The notes beneath the pieces are model-generated. The model did no database searches and was not told the origin of the DNA. It saw only the letters and a list, made by a program, of their open reading frames with translations. A program made the translations under genes and the position numbers. 64,000 nt of DNA. Source: Sphingopyxis sp. Root154. Its GTDB lineage: Bacteria > Pseudomonadota > Alphaproteobacteria > Sphingomonadales > Sphingomonadaceae. Positions 1-9,036 of this stretch are shown piece by piece. The stretch spans positions 38,617-102,616 of the forward strand of contig NZ_LMGI01000003.1 in NCBI RefSeq assembly GCF_001427105.1, written 5' to 3'. Each line of letters starts with the position of its first letter. Positions within the stretch are counted from its first letter, which is position 1.

Positions 1-852
1 GGCGCGATCCGCAGCGCGCTGTTCCACAAATTCGCCGATCGCTACCTTCCCGGCAGCGAGAAGCCCGGCACCGTCGACGCAAAGACCGCCAAAGAACATG
101 CGCAAATGATGGTCGGCCATTATGTCAGCAGCCGCGGCAGCTTCACCAATTTTGCGAGCCTGTTCGGCTTGCTCGGCCAGATGACGATCTCGCTGACCGA
201 GGACGGCAAGATCACGCTGCCTGCGCTCGACGGCCTTGGTGCGGGGGCACGCGACTGGGTCGAGGTCGAGCCCTTCGTATGGCGCGACACCGGCACCGGA
301 GAGCGCGTCGCCGCCGAGGTCAAGGACGGCCGCGTCGTGCGCTGGAGCGTCGATGGCGGTTCGCCCTTCATGGTGTTCGAACCCGCCCCGGCAAGCGCCA
401 ATGCGGCGTGGCTCAACCCCGCGCTGATCTTCGCCTTCGGCATCATCCTGCTCGCCGCGCTGGCGTGGCCGGTACGCGCGCTGGTGCGCCGCAACTTCAA
501 GGCGGAGTTCCCGCTCGAGGGCAAGGCGCGACGCGCGTATCGCCTGTCGCGTATCTTTGCGTGGCTCGCGATCGGCGCACTCGCCGGCTGGATCGGGCTG
601 ATCGCGGCCTTCTCGGCCGATATCGGCAGCCTCGGCGGCCCGCTCGACTGGCTGATCCACCTGCTGCGCATCGTGACGCCGCTCGCCGCCTTCGGCCTGC
701 TCATCACGGCGGGCTGGCACCTGTGGCTCGGTATCAAGGACAAGCGCCGCTGGACGATGAAGCTCGGCGCGGTGCTGCTGATCCTCGCCGCGCTGGTCCT
801 CGTCTGGGTGACCCTCGCCTTCCATCTCTATGGCTTCGGGATGGTCTATTGA
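1..852 (+). CDS. Serine hydrolase (beta-lactamase family), C-terminal part, membrane anchored; 5' end outside window
   Basis: The frame is open from base 1 and ends at TGA 850-852; the N-terminal catalytic domain lies to the left of the window. The visible 283 residues are a soluble beta-rich stretch followed by about four hydrophobic helices (around residues 137-160, 182-203, 220-240 and 247-270) with an Arg/Lys-rich linker. This is the layout of sphingomonad class C beta-lactamase/DUF3471-like serine hydrolases with a membrane C-terminus. The stop overlaps the ATG of the next gene (TGATG), so the two are probably cotranscribed. The family call is inferred from the tail and from a full homologue-like gene at 7465; the Ser-x-x-Lys motif is not visible here. 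Confidence 0.6.
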   Translation, partial: GAIRSALFHKFADRYLPGSEKPGTVDAKTAKEHAQMMVGHYVSSRGSFTNFASLFGLLGQMTISLTEDGKITLPALDGLGAGARDWVEVEPFVWRDTGTGERVAAEVKDGRVVRWSVDGGSPFMVFEPAPASANAAWLNPALIFAFGIILLAALAWPVRALVRRNFKAEFPLEGKARRAYRLSRIFAWLAIGALAGWIGLIAAFSADIGSLGGPLDWLIHLLRIVTPLAAFGLLITAGWHLWLGIKDKRRWTMKLGAVLLILAALVLVWVTLAFHLYGFGMVY

Positions 853-1856
853 TGGCGACGCAAAGCACGCGGGAACTGACGCTCGACCTTCGGGTCGAGC
901 GTTTTCCCTACCATCAACCTTTCCGCATTTCGGGGCATGTCTTCACCGAAACCGCATTGCTCGTCGCCGAGCTTTCGGACGGGACGCATGTCGGGCGCGG
1001 CGAGGGCGCCGGGGTCTATTATCTCGGCGACGACATCGACCATATGCTGGCCGGGGCGACGCGGGTCCGCGATGCGCTCGAGAATGGCGCGACGCGCGAC
1101 GATCTGCAACAGCTGCTCCCGCCGGGTGGCGCGCGCAACGCGCTCGACTGCGCTTTCTGGGATCTTGAGGCGAAGCAGGCCGGGCTTCCGGTCTGGGAAC
1201 TCGCCGGGTTGAGTCCGCCAAAGGCGCTGCGCTCGACGCTCACGCTCGGTGCCGATCGTGCGGAGACGATGGCGAAAGCCGCGCTGGCGATCGATCCGGA
1301 GGCGCCGATCAAGGTAAAGCTGACCGGCGACCTCGCCGACGATATCGCGCGGGTCGTTGCGATTCGCACGGCGCGACCGCACGCGTGGATCGGCGTCGAT
1401 GCCAACCAGGGCTATGACGTGGCGACGCTTGCCGAACTACTGCCCGTGCTGGTTTCGACGCGCGTCGCGCAACTCGAACAGCCGTTAAAACGCGGGCGCG
1501 AGGCCGATCTCGACGGGCTCAAGCGCCCTTTGCCGTTCGTCGCCGACGAAAGCGCGCTGTCGTTCGCCGACACCGCCTCGCTCGTCGGCCGTTTCGATGT
1601 CGTGAACATCAAGCTCGATAAATGCGGTGGGCTCACCGAAGGGCTGGCGATCGCGCGGCAGGCGAAGAAGCTCGGCCTCGACGTCATGGTCGGCAACATG
1701 ATGGGCACCAGCCTGTCGATGGCGCCGTCCTATCTCGTCGGTCAGCTTTGTGACATCGTCGACCTCGACGGGCCGACCTTTCTCGCGCGCGATCGCGATC
1801 CGGGCGTGAGCTATCGCGACGGCATGATCCATTGTCCGGCAGAAATTTGGGGATGA
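852..1856 (+). CDS. dgcA: N-acetyl-D-Glu racemase / dipeptide epimerase (enolase superfamily, MR subgroup)
   Basis: 334 residues, the usual length of L-Ala-D/L-Glu epimerases and of DgcA. The enolase-superfamily catalytic set is complete: K144-x-K146 (IKVKLTG), metal ligands D173 (GVDANQG), E199 (LEQP) and D222 (ADES), and K244 on the opposite face (NIKLDKCGG). The reaction would be alpha-proton abstraction and racemisation of an acyl-glutamate or of the Glu in Ala-Glu, in the cytoplasm. A longer upstream frame exists, but ATG 852 overlaps the previous stop and starts the family's beta-strand cap. The DUF1611 (DgcN-like) gene at 5292 favours the DgcN-DgcA D-glutamate pathway known from marine Proteobacteria. 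The alternative is a muropeptide Ala-Glu epimerase (YcjG-like); the sequence alone does not decide. Confidence 0.8.
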   Translation: MATQSTRELTLDLRVERFPYHQPFRISGHVFTETALLVAELSDGTHVGRGEGAGVYYLGDDIDHMLAGATRVRDALENGATRDDLQQLLPPGGARNALDCAFWDLEAKQAGLPVWELAGLSPPKALRSTLTLGADRAETMAKAALAIDPEAPIKVKLTGDLADDIARVVAIRTARPHAWIGVDANQGYDVATLAELLPVLVSTRVAQLEQPLKRGREADLDGLKRPLPFVADESALSFADTASLVGRFDVVNIKLDKCGGLTEGLAIARQAKKLGLDVMVGNMMGTSLSMAPSYLVGQLCDIVDLDGPTFLARDRDPGVSYRDGMIHCPAEIWG

Positions 1857-1867
1857 TGACAGATTTA

Positions 1868-1910
1868 TGTCCTAAACCGGTTGACAATTTTCTGATTAGG
1901 ACAATAGTCT
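1868..1910 (+). promoter_or_regulatory. Putative promoter with flanking inverted repeat operator
   Basis: A perfect TTGACA (-35) lies at 1881-1886 with only weak -10 candidates near 1903-1910. Perfect 8-bp inverted arms TGTCCTAA (1868-1875) and TTAGGACA (1896-1903) flank the -35, the second arm sitting in the -35/-10 spacer. Such a placement would suit a repressor. It precedes the dipeptidase-receptor-dgcN operon, and GGGAGG is visible just before the ATG at 1938. Confidence 0.5.
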
Positions 1911-1937
1911 AAATTGAAACTATAAAGGGAGGATGGG

Positions 1938-3080
1938 ATGACGGCGTCATTCCCGATGACGCGCCGCGCGGCACTCGCGGGCGCGATCGGTACCGCATTG
2001 TCCGCGCCGATGATCGCAAGGGGCAGCTATGCCTTTGCCGCGGCTCCGGGGAAAAATTATTCGCGCCGCGCGGTGGACCTGGTCGCTTCGTCGCTCGTCA
2101 TCGACATGCTCGCGCCGCTCAAGATCACGCTGGCCGAGGATTATGTCGCGCACCGACTGACCGACGCCGAAGCGGCCGAGTTCCGGGCGAGCGGCATCAC
2201 CGGCTTTCATAACGCTTATGGTCTGGGCGGCCCGGACGCGAGAGCGCAGGCGATGGAGTTTCTCGCCGGCTGGCAGGGCTTTGCCGGGCGCAATAGCCAT
2301 GTCTTCACGCTCGTCGATACTGTCGCCGATCTCGATCGCGCCAAGGCCGACAAGAAATGCGCCGTCATCATGGGTATCCAGAATGCCGAGCATTTCGAAC
2401 GGATCGCGGACGTCGCGCTGTTCCGCCGGCTTGGCCTGCGCTGCGCGCAGCTGACCTATAACAGCCAGAATCGCATCGGATCGGGCAGCACCGAACGCGT
2501 CGACGGCGGCGTCAGCGATTATGGCGCCGCGATCATCGCCGAGATGGAAAAGCAGCGCATGCTCGTCGACGTCTCGCACTGCGGCGACAAGACGACATTG
2601 GACGCCATCGAAATCGCCAAGGGGCCGATCGCGATCACCCACAGCAACGCGCGCGCGCTCGTCGATCATCCGCGCGTCAAGACCGACGCGGCGATTAAGG
2701 CGCTCGCGGCGAAGGGGGGCGTGATGGGGATCACCGGTGTTCGCATGTTCGTTCGCACGAGCGATCCGACCAATGTCGGGCATATGGCCGACCATATCGA
2801 TCATGTCGCGAGGCTCGTCGGGGTCGACCATGTCGGTATCGGCTCGGACGCCGATCTGCACGGCTATGACGATATGAAGCCCGACGAATATGCCGCGCTC
2901 AAAGGCAGTTACAAGGGCAGCTACGCTTTCCGCGACAAGATCGACATCGACGGCTTCGACCATCCGCTCAAGACCTTCGATCTCACCGAAGAATTGATCC
3001 GCCGCAATTATTCCAACGAAAACATCCGGGCCGTGCTTGGTGGCAATTTCCGCCGCCTGCTGGCCCAAGTCTGGGGGTAA
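1938..3080 (+). CDS. Membrane dipeptidase (peptidase M19) family protein with an incomplete metal site
   Basis: 380 residues. The N-terminus (MTRRAALAGA...) resembles a twin-arginine-type or Sec signal, so the protein is likely periplasmic. M19 enzymes are TIM-barrel dizinc hydrolases of dipeptides, including L-D dipeptides. Conserved parts present are H214 (VDVSHCGD), H235 (ITHSNARAL) and D304 (GIGSD). The first metal motif His-x-Asp is missing (VIDMLAPL, residues 54-61) and the bridging Glu is replaced by Gln (GIQNAEH, Q148). The companion dipeptidase at 9033 keeps both. This copy may bind one metal, have another specificity, or be a binding protein. Alternative starts are ATG 1938 and ATG 1956; 1938 has the better ribosome site. 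Confidence 0.8.
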   Translation: MTASFPMTRRAALAGAIGTALSAPMIARGSYAFAAAPGKNYSRRAVDLVASSLVIDMLAPLKITLAEDYVAHRLTDAEAAEFRASGITGFHNAYGLGGPDARAQAMEFLAGWQGFAGRNSHVFTLVDTVADLDRAKADKKCAVIMGIQNAEHFERIADVALFRRLGLRCAQLTYNSQNRIGSGSTERVDGGVSDYGAAIIAEMEKQRMLVDVSHCGDKTTLDAIEIAKGPIAITHSNARALVDHPRVKTDAAIKALAAKGGVMGITGVRMFVRTSDPTNVGHMADHIDHVARLVGVDHVGIGSDADLHGYDDMKPDEYAALKGSYKGSYAFRDKIDIDGFDHPLKTFDLTEELIRRNYSNENIRAVLGGNFRRLLAQVWG

Positions 3081-3084
3081 GACG

Positions 3085-5271
3085 ATGAAACAGGGACTCT
3101 TTATTGCAGCAAGCATCGCCGCGATCGCCGCCGCGATGCCGGCACAGGCGCAGGAAGCCGGCGCGGTGGAAACCGCGGGCGAAATCGTCGTGACCGCGCA
3201 GAAACGCACGCAGAATGTACAGGATGTGCCGATCTCGATCGCCGTGGTCAGCGGCGAGGCGCTGCAGGAGCAGGGCTCGGCTTCGCTCGTCGATTATGCG
3301 GGCTATGTTCCGGGCATGAACGTCAGCAATGGCGGCACGCCGGGGCAGACGACGATTACGCTGCGCGGCGTCGCGCCGCTCAACTCGGCCCAGACGGTCG
3401 GCATCTATCTCGACGATGCGCCGGTGGGGTCGAGCGCTATCTACAATCGCGCCGGGCAGTTCACGATCGACCTGATGCCCTATGACCTCGAACGGATCGA
3501 GGTGCTCAAGGGGCCGCAGGGCACGCTGTATGGCGCAAGCTCGATCGGCGGCCTCGTCAAATATGTGACCGTTCAGCCCGACACGCGCGAGTTCAAGGTC
3601 CGCGCGGGCGTCGAAGGCTTCACAATCAAGGATGCGGGCGGCATCGGCTGGGGCGGGCAGGTATATGTCAACGCGCCGATCGCGACCGACACGCTCGCGA
3701 TTTCGGGCAGCTTCGCGTGGCGCAAGACGCCGGGCTGGGTCGACAGCATCAACAATGCGGGGATCAAGGACCAGAATGATTATGAACAGCGCGGCGGCCG
3801 CGCCGCACTGTTGTGGCAGCCGACCCCCGAACTCAGCGTGAAGCTTGCGGGCATCTGGCAGTCGCTCGATTCCGATGGCAACGGCATTTACGCCGCCGAT
3901 CTCACGGGCAAGCGGCTCGGCAACGGTCATTCGTATAATAATTATGTGCCCGAATCCTACGACATCGATCTCGACTATTATTCGGCGACGATCGACTATG
4001 ATTTCGGCGCCGCGACGCTGACCTCGGCGACGACGTACAGCAAGACGCAAAGCGCACAGGTGCAGGACGCGAGCTATGCGTTCGGCGTGCTCTTCCCATT
4101 GCTCACCAATGGCGCGATTCCGCCGGGTATCACGCCTTTCTCGCTCGATCTCGGGCTCAAGAAATGGACGCAGGAAGTGCGGCTCGCTTCGCCGAGCGGC
4201 GGGCGTTTCGAATGGCTGGTCGGCGGCTTCTTTACCGACGAGGAGACGAGCAACGCGCAGCTTGTCCGCTCGTTCGACATGGCCGGAAACCCGATCGCGC
4301 CGCTCGATCCGCTGGCAATCGTCGGTCTGCCCGCAACCTACAAGGAATATGCGGTCTTCGCCAACGCGACCTTCAAATTGAGCGAGCAGTTCGAGGTCAC
4401 CGGTGGCCTCCGCTGGGCGCGCAACGAGCAGACCTTCACCCAGATAAGCGAGGGGGCGATCGTTCCGACCGCCAACGATCCGGGCGAGTCCGCCGAGAGC
4501 GTCTGGACCTTCTCGGTCAGCCCGCAATTCCACATCAACGAGGATGCGATGCTCTATGCCCGCGTCGCGACGGGCTATCGCCCCGGCGGCCCGAACGTCA
4601 TCGTCCCCAACGTGCCGCCGAGCGTCGATGCGGACCGCATGACCAATTACGAGGTCGGGTTGAAGGCCGATTTCGCGGGCCGGATGGTCACCGTCGATGC
4701 CGCCTTCTTCTGGATGGACTGGACCGACATCCAGGTCACGCGCGCCTTTGGCGGCGTGTCGGGCGGCGCGAATGGCGGCAAGGCGACGAGCAAGGGTTTC
4801 GAAGGAAGCCTGGCACTGCGCCCCGCGCCCGGCCTGACGATCAGCGCGACGGGAAGCTATACCGACGCGACGCTCAGCGAGGATGTGCCCGACATCAGCG
4901 GTGCCAAGGGCGACCGGCTGCCCGCGGTGCCGAAGTTCAGCGGCGCGCTGCGCGCCGATTATGAGTTCGAACTCGGCGGCGGCAACAAAGGCAGCTTCGG
5001 AGCCGGCATTCGCCACGCGGGCAACCGCCTGTCGCTGGTCGAGAGCGATCCGCTCGTCGCGCGCGCCAAAGCCTATACGTCGGTCGACCTCAATGCCTCG
5101 GTGACCCTGGGCGATCACTGGACAGTGCGCGCCTATGCGCGCAACCTGTTCGACAACAAGGGTGAGATGGCGCGCTCGACGCTCGCCGACGGGCTCAACC
5201 GGCCGAGCTTCCTTGCGATCTCGCCGCTGCAGCCGCGGACGATCGGCGTTGCGCTCGACATGGCCTTCTGA
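3085..5271 (+). CDS. TonB-dependent receptor
   Basis: 728 residues with a signal peptide (MKQGLFIAASIAAIAAAMPAQAQ), a plug domain beginning EIVVTAQKRTQNVQDVPISI, the plug hallmark RIEVLKGPQGTLYGASSIGG, and a C-terminal 22-strand barrel ending in an aromatic residue (ALDMAF). The start at ATG 3085 is chosen because it opens the signal peptide; it lies 4 nt after the dipeptidase stop. The sequence is of the catabolic sphingomonad type rather than a classical siderophore receptor. Placement between a dipeptidase and a D-Glu gene suggests import of a peptide or amino-acid-containing ligand across the outer membrane; the ligand itself is not readable. Confidence 0.9.
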   Translation: MKQGLFIAASIAAIAAAMPAQAQEAGAVETAGEIVVTAQKRTQNVQDVPISIAVVSGEALQEQGSASLVDYAGYVPGMNVSNGGTPGQTTITLRGVAPLNSAQTVGIYLDDAPVGSSAIYNRAGQFTIDLMPYDLERIEVLKGPQGTLYGASSIGGLVKYVTVQPDTREFKVRAGVEGFTIKDAGGIGWGGQVYVNAPIATDTLAISGSFAWRKTPGWVDSINNAGIKDQNDYEQRGGRAALLWQPTPELSVKLAGIWQSLDSDGNGIYAADLTGKRLGNGHSYNNYVPESYDIDLDYYSATIDYDFGAATLTSATTYSKTQSAQVQDASYAFGVLFPLLTNGAIPPGITPFSLDLGLKKWTQEVRLASPSGGRFEWLVGGFFTDEETSNAQLVRSFDMAGNPIAPLDPLAIVGLPATYKEYAVFANATFKLSEQFEVTGGLRWARNEQTFTQISEGAIVPTANDPGESAESVWTFSVSPQFHINEDAMLYARVATGYRPGGPNVIVPNVPPSVDADRMTNYEVGLKADFAGRMVTVDAAFFWMDWTDIQVTRAFGGVSGGANGGKATSKGFEGSLALRPAPGLTISATGSYTDATLSEDVPDISGAKGDRLPAVPKFSGALRADYEFELGGGNKGSFGAGIRHAGNRLSLVESDPLVARAKAYTSVDLNASVTLGDHWTVRAYARNLFDNKGEMARSTLADGLNRPSFLAISPLQPRTIGVALDMAF

Positions 5272-5291
5272 GCGAATTGGAGTTGGACAAG

Positions 5292-6332
5292 ATGAATGCG
5301 CCCATCGGCAGGCTGGCCGACAGCCTGACCCTGCCGCAGCCCTATCTGCTGTTCCTCGGCGACACGACCAACGCGGCCTATGCCAAGACGGCTTTCGGGC
5401 TGGCCGACTGGGCGGGCGATCGCTGCACGGGCGAATGGGCGATCGACGGGTGCACCGTTTCGACCGGCCTGCCGCGCCTGTCGCCCGCCGACGCGCGGGC
5501 AGCAGGCGCGCGCTCGCTGGTGATCGGCGTCGCCAATCAGGGCGGCATCATCGGCGCGGCATGGGTCGCGGTGCTCGTCGAGGCGATGGAGGCAGGGCTC
5601 GATATCATCAGCGGCCTCCACACCAAGCTGACGAGCGTTCCCGTGCTTGTCGAGGCGGCTGCGCGCACGGGGCAGCGGCTCATCGACATCCGCACGCCGC
5701 CGCCCGCAATCCCCGTCGGGACGGGACGCAAGCGGACCGGCAAGCGGCTGCTGACCGTCGGCACCGACTGCGCGCTCGGCAAGAAATATACCGCGCTCGC
5801 GCTGCACCGCGCTTTTGTAGCGCGCGGCCTCGATGCCGATTTTCGCGCGACCGGCCAGACGGGCATCATGATCGCGGGCGGCGGCATGCCGATGGATGCC
5901 GTGATCTCGGACTTCGAGGCGGGGGCGGCCGAAATGCTCAGCCCCGACGCGCCCGCGGACCATTGGGACGTGATCGAGGGTCAGGGGTCGATCTTCAACC
6001 CCGCCTACGCCCCGGTGTCGCTTGGCCTGCTCCACGGCAGTCAGCCCGATGTGTTCGTCGTCTGTCACGACCCGACGCGCAAGGTGATCCTCGGCATGGA
6101 AAGCTTTGCCTTGCCCTCGGTCGAGGAGGTCATCGACATGACGATCCGCCTCGGCAGCCGGACCAATCCCGCGATCCGCTGCGGCGGCGTGAGCTTCAAT
6201 ACGTCGAGCTATGACGCCGACGCGGCCGAGGCGTTGATGGCGGCCGAACGGCAGCGGTTGGGGCTTCCCGTCGCCGATCCGATCCGCGGCGGTGCAGCAT
6301 TCGATGCGCTCGTCGAAAGCATTCTCGCGTGA
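5292..6332 (+). CDS. dgcN: DUF1611 family protein, DgcN-like D-glutamate N-acetyltransferase
   Basis: 346 residues covering a full DUF1611 protein. It carries a P-loop-like segment TVGTDCALGKKYTALAL in the middle and the family motif EGQGSIFNPAYAPV further on, with a Rossmann-like N-terminal domain (LFLGDTTNAAYAKT...). In the DgcN-DgcA pathway this protein acetylates D-Glu so that DgcA can racemise the product. The two genes are separated here only by a dipeptidase and a receptor gene. ATG 5292 is preferred over the in-frame TTG 5277. The 3' end overlaps the next gene by 4 nt (GTGA), so translation is probably coupled. The family is certain; the exact substrate is inferred from context. Confidence 0.75.
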   Translation: MNAPIGRLADSLTLPQPYLLFLGDTTNAAYAKTAFGLADWAGDRCTGEWAIDGCTVSTGLPRLSPADARAAGARSLVIGVANQGGIIGAAWVAVLVEAMEAGLDIISGLHTKLTSVPVLVEAAARTGQRLIDIRTPPPAIPVGTGRKRTGKRLLTVGTDCALGKKYTALALHRAFVARGLDADFRATGQTGIMIAGGGMPMDAVISDFEAGAAEMLSPDAPADHWDVIEGQGSIFNPAYAPVSLGLLHGSQPDVFVVCHDPTRKVILGMESFALPSVEEVIDMTIRLGSRTNPAIRCGGVSFNTSSYDADAAEALMAAERQRLGLPVADPIRGGAAFDALVESILA

Positions 6333-7468
6333 GTGTGGGCGAGACGGGCAGCGGGTCGAGCTGGTTCCAGCGCTACCTGCTGCCCGGATTTGCGCTGAAG
6401 GCGGTCATCATCGGCGGCGGCTATGCGACTGGGCGCGAGCTGGCCGAATATTTCGTGCCCTCGGGGCCGTGGGGCGGGCTGTCCGCGATGCTGCTCGCGA
6501 CGCTGATCTGGAGCGTCGTCGCGGCGCTGACCTTCGCGCTCGCGCTCAAACTCGGCGCTTATGATTATCGCAGCTTTTTCAAGGGACTTCTTGGCCCCGC
6601 CTGGGTCGCGTTCGAGGTCGCCTACATCATCTTCGTCGTCCTGATCCTCGCGGTGTTCGGCGCCGCGGCAGGCGCGATCGGCGCCGCGACCTTCGGCTGG
6701 CCCGAACTCGCGGGTGTGGTGTTGCTCGCCGTATCGATCGTGGCGGTCACCGCCTGGGGCACCGGCGCGGTCGAGCAGATGTTCAAATATGTCTCGATCC
6801 TTCTCTACGCGGTCTACGGGCTGTTCCTGATCCTTGCGCTCGCCAGCTTCGGCGGGCTGATCGGACAGGGCTTCGCGAACGCGCCGCCGCCGTCGGGCAA
6901 CTGGATGGCGGGCGGGCTCACCTATGCCAGCTATAATATTGTCGGCGCGGTGGTGATACTGCCGGTGCTGCGCCACCTCAGGAACCAGCGTGATGCCGTC
7001 GTCGCCGGGCTGATCGCGGGGCCGCTATCGATGCTGCCCGCGATCCTCTTCTTTGTCGCGATGATGGCTTTCTATCCCGCGATTGGTGACGAGAAGTTGC
7101 CGTCGGACTTCCTGCTCCGCCAGATGACGGTGCCAGGTTTCCATGTCCTGTTTCAGGTGATGATCTTTGCCGCGCTGCTCGAAAGCGGTGCGGGGTCGGT
7201 CCATGCGATCAACGAGCGTATCTCGGGCGCGGTCGAAAGCCGCGGGCGGCCGCCGCTCACCCCCGCCGCGCGCGCGGTCATCGGCGCGGTGATCCTCACC
7301 GGCTGCATGTTCGTCGCGGGCGAGATCGGCCTCGTCGACCTGATCGCGAGCGGATACCGCTTCCTCGCCTGGCTGTTCCTTGGCGTGTTCGTCCTGCCGC
7401 TTATCACCATCGGGACGTGGCGCCTGCTGCGTCCGTCCACCGCTCCCCATATGGAGGCTTTGCCATGA
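6329..7468 (+). CDS. YkvI-like multispanning membrane transporter
   Basis: 379 residues, mostly hydrophobic, with about ten predicted membrane helices. It begins with the YkvI-like stretch AVIIGGGYATGRELAEYF and has a LeuT/APC-like look. The start is GTG 6329, overlapping the dgcN stop; the 3' end overlaps the next ATG (ATGA at 7465). Position between dgcN and periplasmic peptide hydrolases suggests import of an amino acid or dipeptide, possibly D-Glu, into the cytoplasm. That role is inference: YkvI-type proteins have no firmly established substrate that I can cite. Confidence 0.7.
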   Translation: MSVGETGSGSSWFQRYLLPGFALKAVIIGGGYATGRELAEYFVPSGPWGGLSAMLLATLIWSVVAALTFALALKLGAYDYRSFFKGLLGPAWVAFEVAYIIFVVLILAVFGAAAGAIGAATFGWPELAGVVLLAVSIVAVTAWGTGAVEQMFKYVSILLYAVYGLFLILALASFGGLIGQGFANAPPPSGNWMAGGLTYASYNIVGAVVILPVLRHLRNQRDAVVAGLIAGPLSMLPAILFFVAMMAFYPAIGDEKLPSDFLLRQMTVPGFHVLFQVMIFAALLESGAGSVHAINERISGAVESRGRPPLTPAARAVIGAVILTGCMFVAGEIGLVDLIASGYRFLAWLFLGVFVLPLITIGTWRLLRPSTAPHMEALP

Positions 7469-9036
7469 AACGCCTGCTTGTCCTGTCGCTGATGCTGTCG
7501 GTCGCCGTGCCCGCTTGGGCCGAACCGCCCGCTGACATTGGCGAAAGCGTCGAGGCGTTGCGCAAGAAAGTTGGCGCCGCGGGCGTCTCGATCGCGATCG
7601 TCGAAGACGGCAAGACCACCCTCTCGCGCGGCTGGGGCGTGCGCAAGATCGGCGAACGCGCGCCGGTCGATGAGCAGACGATCTTCCAGACCGGTTCTAC
7701 CGGCAAGGCGATGACCGCCGCCGCGCTCGCGATCCTCGTCGACGAGGGCAAGATCGCGTGGGACGATCCCGTGATCAAGCATATGCCCTGGTTCCGCATG
7801 TATGACGCGTGGGTCACGCGCGAGATCACGATCCGCGACCTGCTCGTCCACCGCAGCGGGCTCGGGCTCGGGCAGGGCGACCTGATGTTCGTGCCGCGCA
7901 CGCACCTCACGCGCAAGCAGACCGTCGAGCGCGTCGCTTATCTCAAGCCGCAGACGAGTTTCCGCTCGGCCTATGCCTATGACAATATCCTCTACGCGGT
8001 CGCCGGCCAGCTGATCGAGGAAGTCACCGGGCAGACGTGGGAGGACTTCATCCGCGCGCGCGTGCTGCGTGCGGGCGGCATGAAGAATGCGACGAGCGAC
8101 AGCGAAGACCGCTTCCGCATCCCGAACCGAAGCTGGCCGCACGCGCGCCTCTCGGGCGCATTGCGCGGTCTCGGCCCGCAGGCGGCGCTCAACGAGCGCG
8201 ACGAACTCGGCCGTAACGGCGCCCCCGCGGGCGGCCTCGCGCTCAGCGCCGACGATATGGCGGCGTGGCTCAAGATTCAGCTCGCACATGGCGCGCTGCC
8301 GAATGGCAAACGCCTGTTCAGCGAAAAGCAGGCGGCCGAAATGTGGGCACCCGTCACCCCGATGCCGATCTCGCGGCTCCCCGACCAGCTCAAACCCGCA
8401 CAGCCGAATCAGCAGGCCTATGCCCTCGGCTGGCAGGTGCAGGATTATCGCGGCCACCGCATCATCCAGCACGGCGGCGGCGTCTTCGGTTCGATTACGC
8501 GCGTCGTGATGATCCCCGACAAGAATGTCGGCTTTGCGATCATGATGAACAGCGAGGACAGCGGCATGCTGCTCGGCCTCACCTACGACCTCCTCGACCA
8601 TTATCTCGACCAGCCCGACTATGGCTGGATCGCGAAATGGGAGGATTGGTATCAGGAGCGCCTTGCGGGCGGCGTCGAGTATCTGAAACAGTCAAAGGCG
8701 TCGCCCGCGCAGAGCGGTCCGTCGCTCGCGTTGGCGGGCTATGCGGGCCGCTACCGCGATCCCTGGTATGGCGACATCGTCATCGGGCGGGCATCGACCG
8801 GCCTGACGATCGATTTCACCTCGACCCCGCGGATGGCGGGGCGGCTCAAACATTGGCAGTACGATAGCTTCGTCACCGATTTCGACGATCCGGCGATCGA
8901 GCCCGCCTATGTGACCTTCGCGCTCGACGCCGAAGGCAAGATCACCGGCGTGACGTTGAAGGCGGTGAGCAAGATTGCCGACTTCAGCTGGGACTATCAC
9001 GATCTCGACCTGAAGCCCGTGGAGGACAAGAAGTGA
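7465..9036 (+). CDS. Serine hydrolase, beta-lactamase/DD-peptidase family, periplasmic
   Basis: 523 residues with a cleavable signal peptide (MKRLLVLSLMLSVAVPAWA). The catalytic serine motif Ser-x-x-Lys is seen in TGSTGKAM and the Tyr-x-Asn motif in YAYDN; HGGGVFGSITR occupies the place of the third class C motif. A C-terminal DUF3471-like beta domain follows from about residue 425. Relatives include D-aminopeptidases, DD-peptidases and esterases. In this operon a D-amino-acid peptide or muropeptide substrate is plausible but unproven. It is coupled to both neighbours by 4-nt overlaps. Confidence 0.85.
   Translation: MKRLLVLSLMLSVAVPAWAEPPADIGESVEALRKKVGAAGVSIAIVEDGKTTLSRGWGVRKIGERAPVDEQTIFQTGSTGKAMTAAALAILVDEGKIAWDDPVIKHMPWFRMYDAWVTREITIRDLLVHRSGLGLGQGDLMFVPRTHLTRKQTVERVAYLKPQTSFRSAYAYDNILYAVAGQLIEEVTGQTWEDFIRARVLRAGGMKNATSDSEDRFRIPNRSWPHARLSGALRGLGPQAALNERDELGRNGAPAGGLALSADDMAAWLKIQLAHGALPNGKRLFSEKQAAEMWAPVTPMPISRLPDQLKPAQPNQQAYALGWQVQDYRGHRIIQHGGGVFGSITRVVMIPDKNVGFAIMMNSEDSGMLLGLTYDLLDHYLDQPDYGWIAKWEDWYQERLAGGVEYLKQSKASPAQSGPSLALAGYAGRYRDPWYGDIVIGRASTGLTIDFTSTPRMAGRLKHWQYDSFVTDFDDPAIEPAYVTFALDAEGKITGVTLKAVSKIADFSWDYHDLDLKPVEDKK

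Noticed and set aside
2983..5118. Long minus-strand frame opposite the TonB receptor (about 711 codons)
   Set aside because: Shadow of the receptor gene in GC-rich DNA; composition is Arg/Ala/Asp-rich without family motifs.
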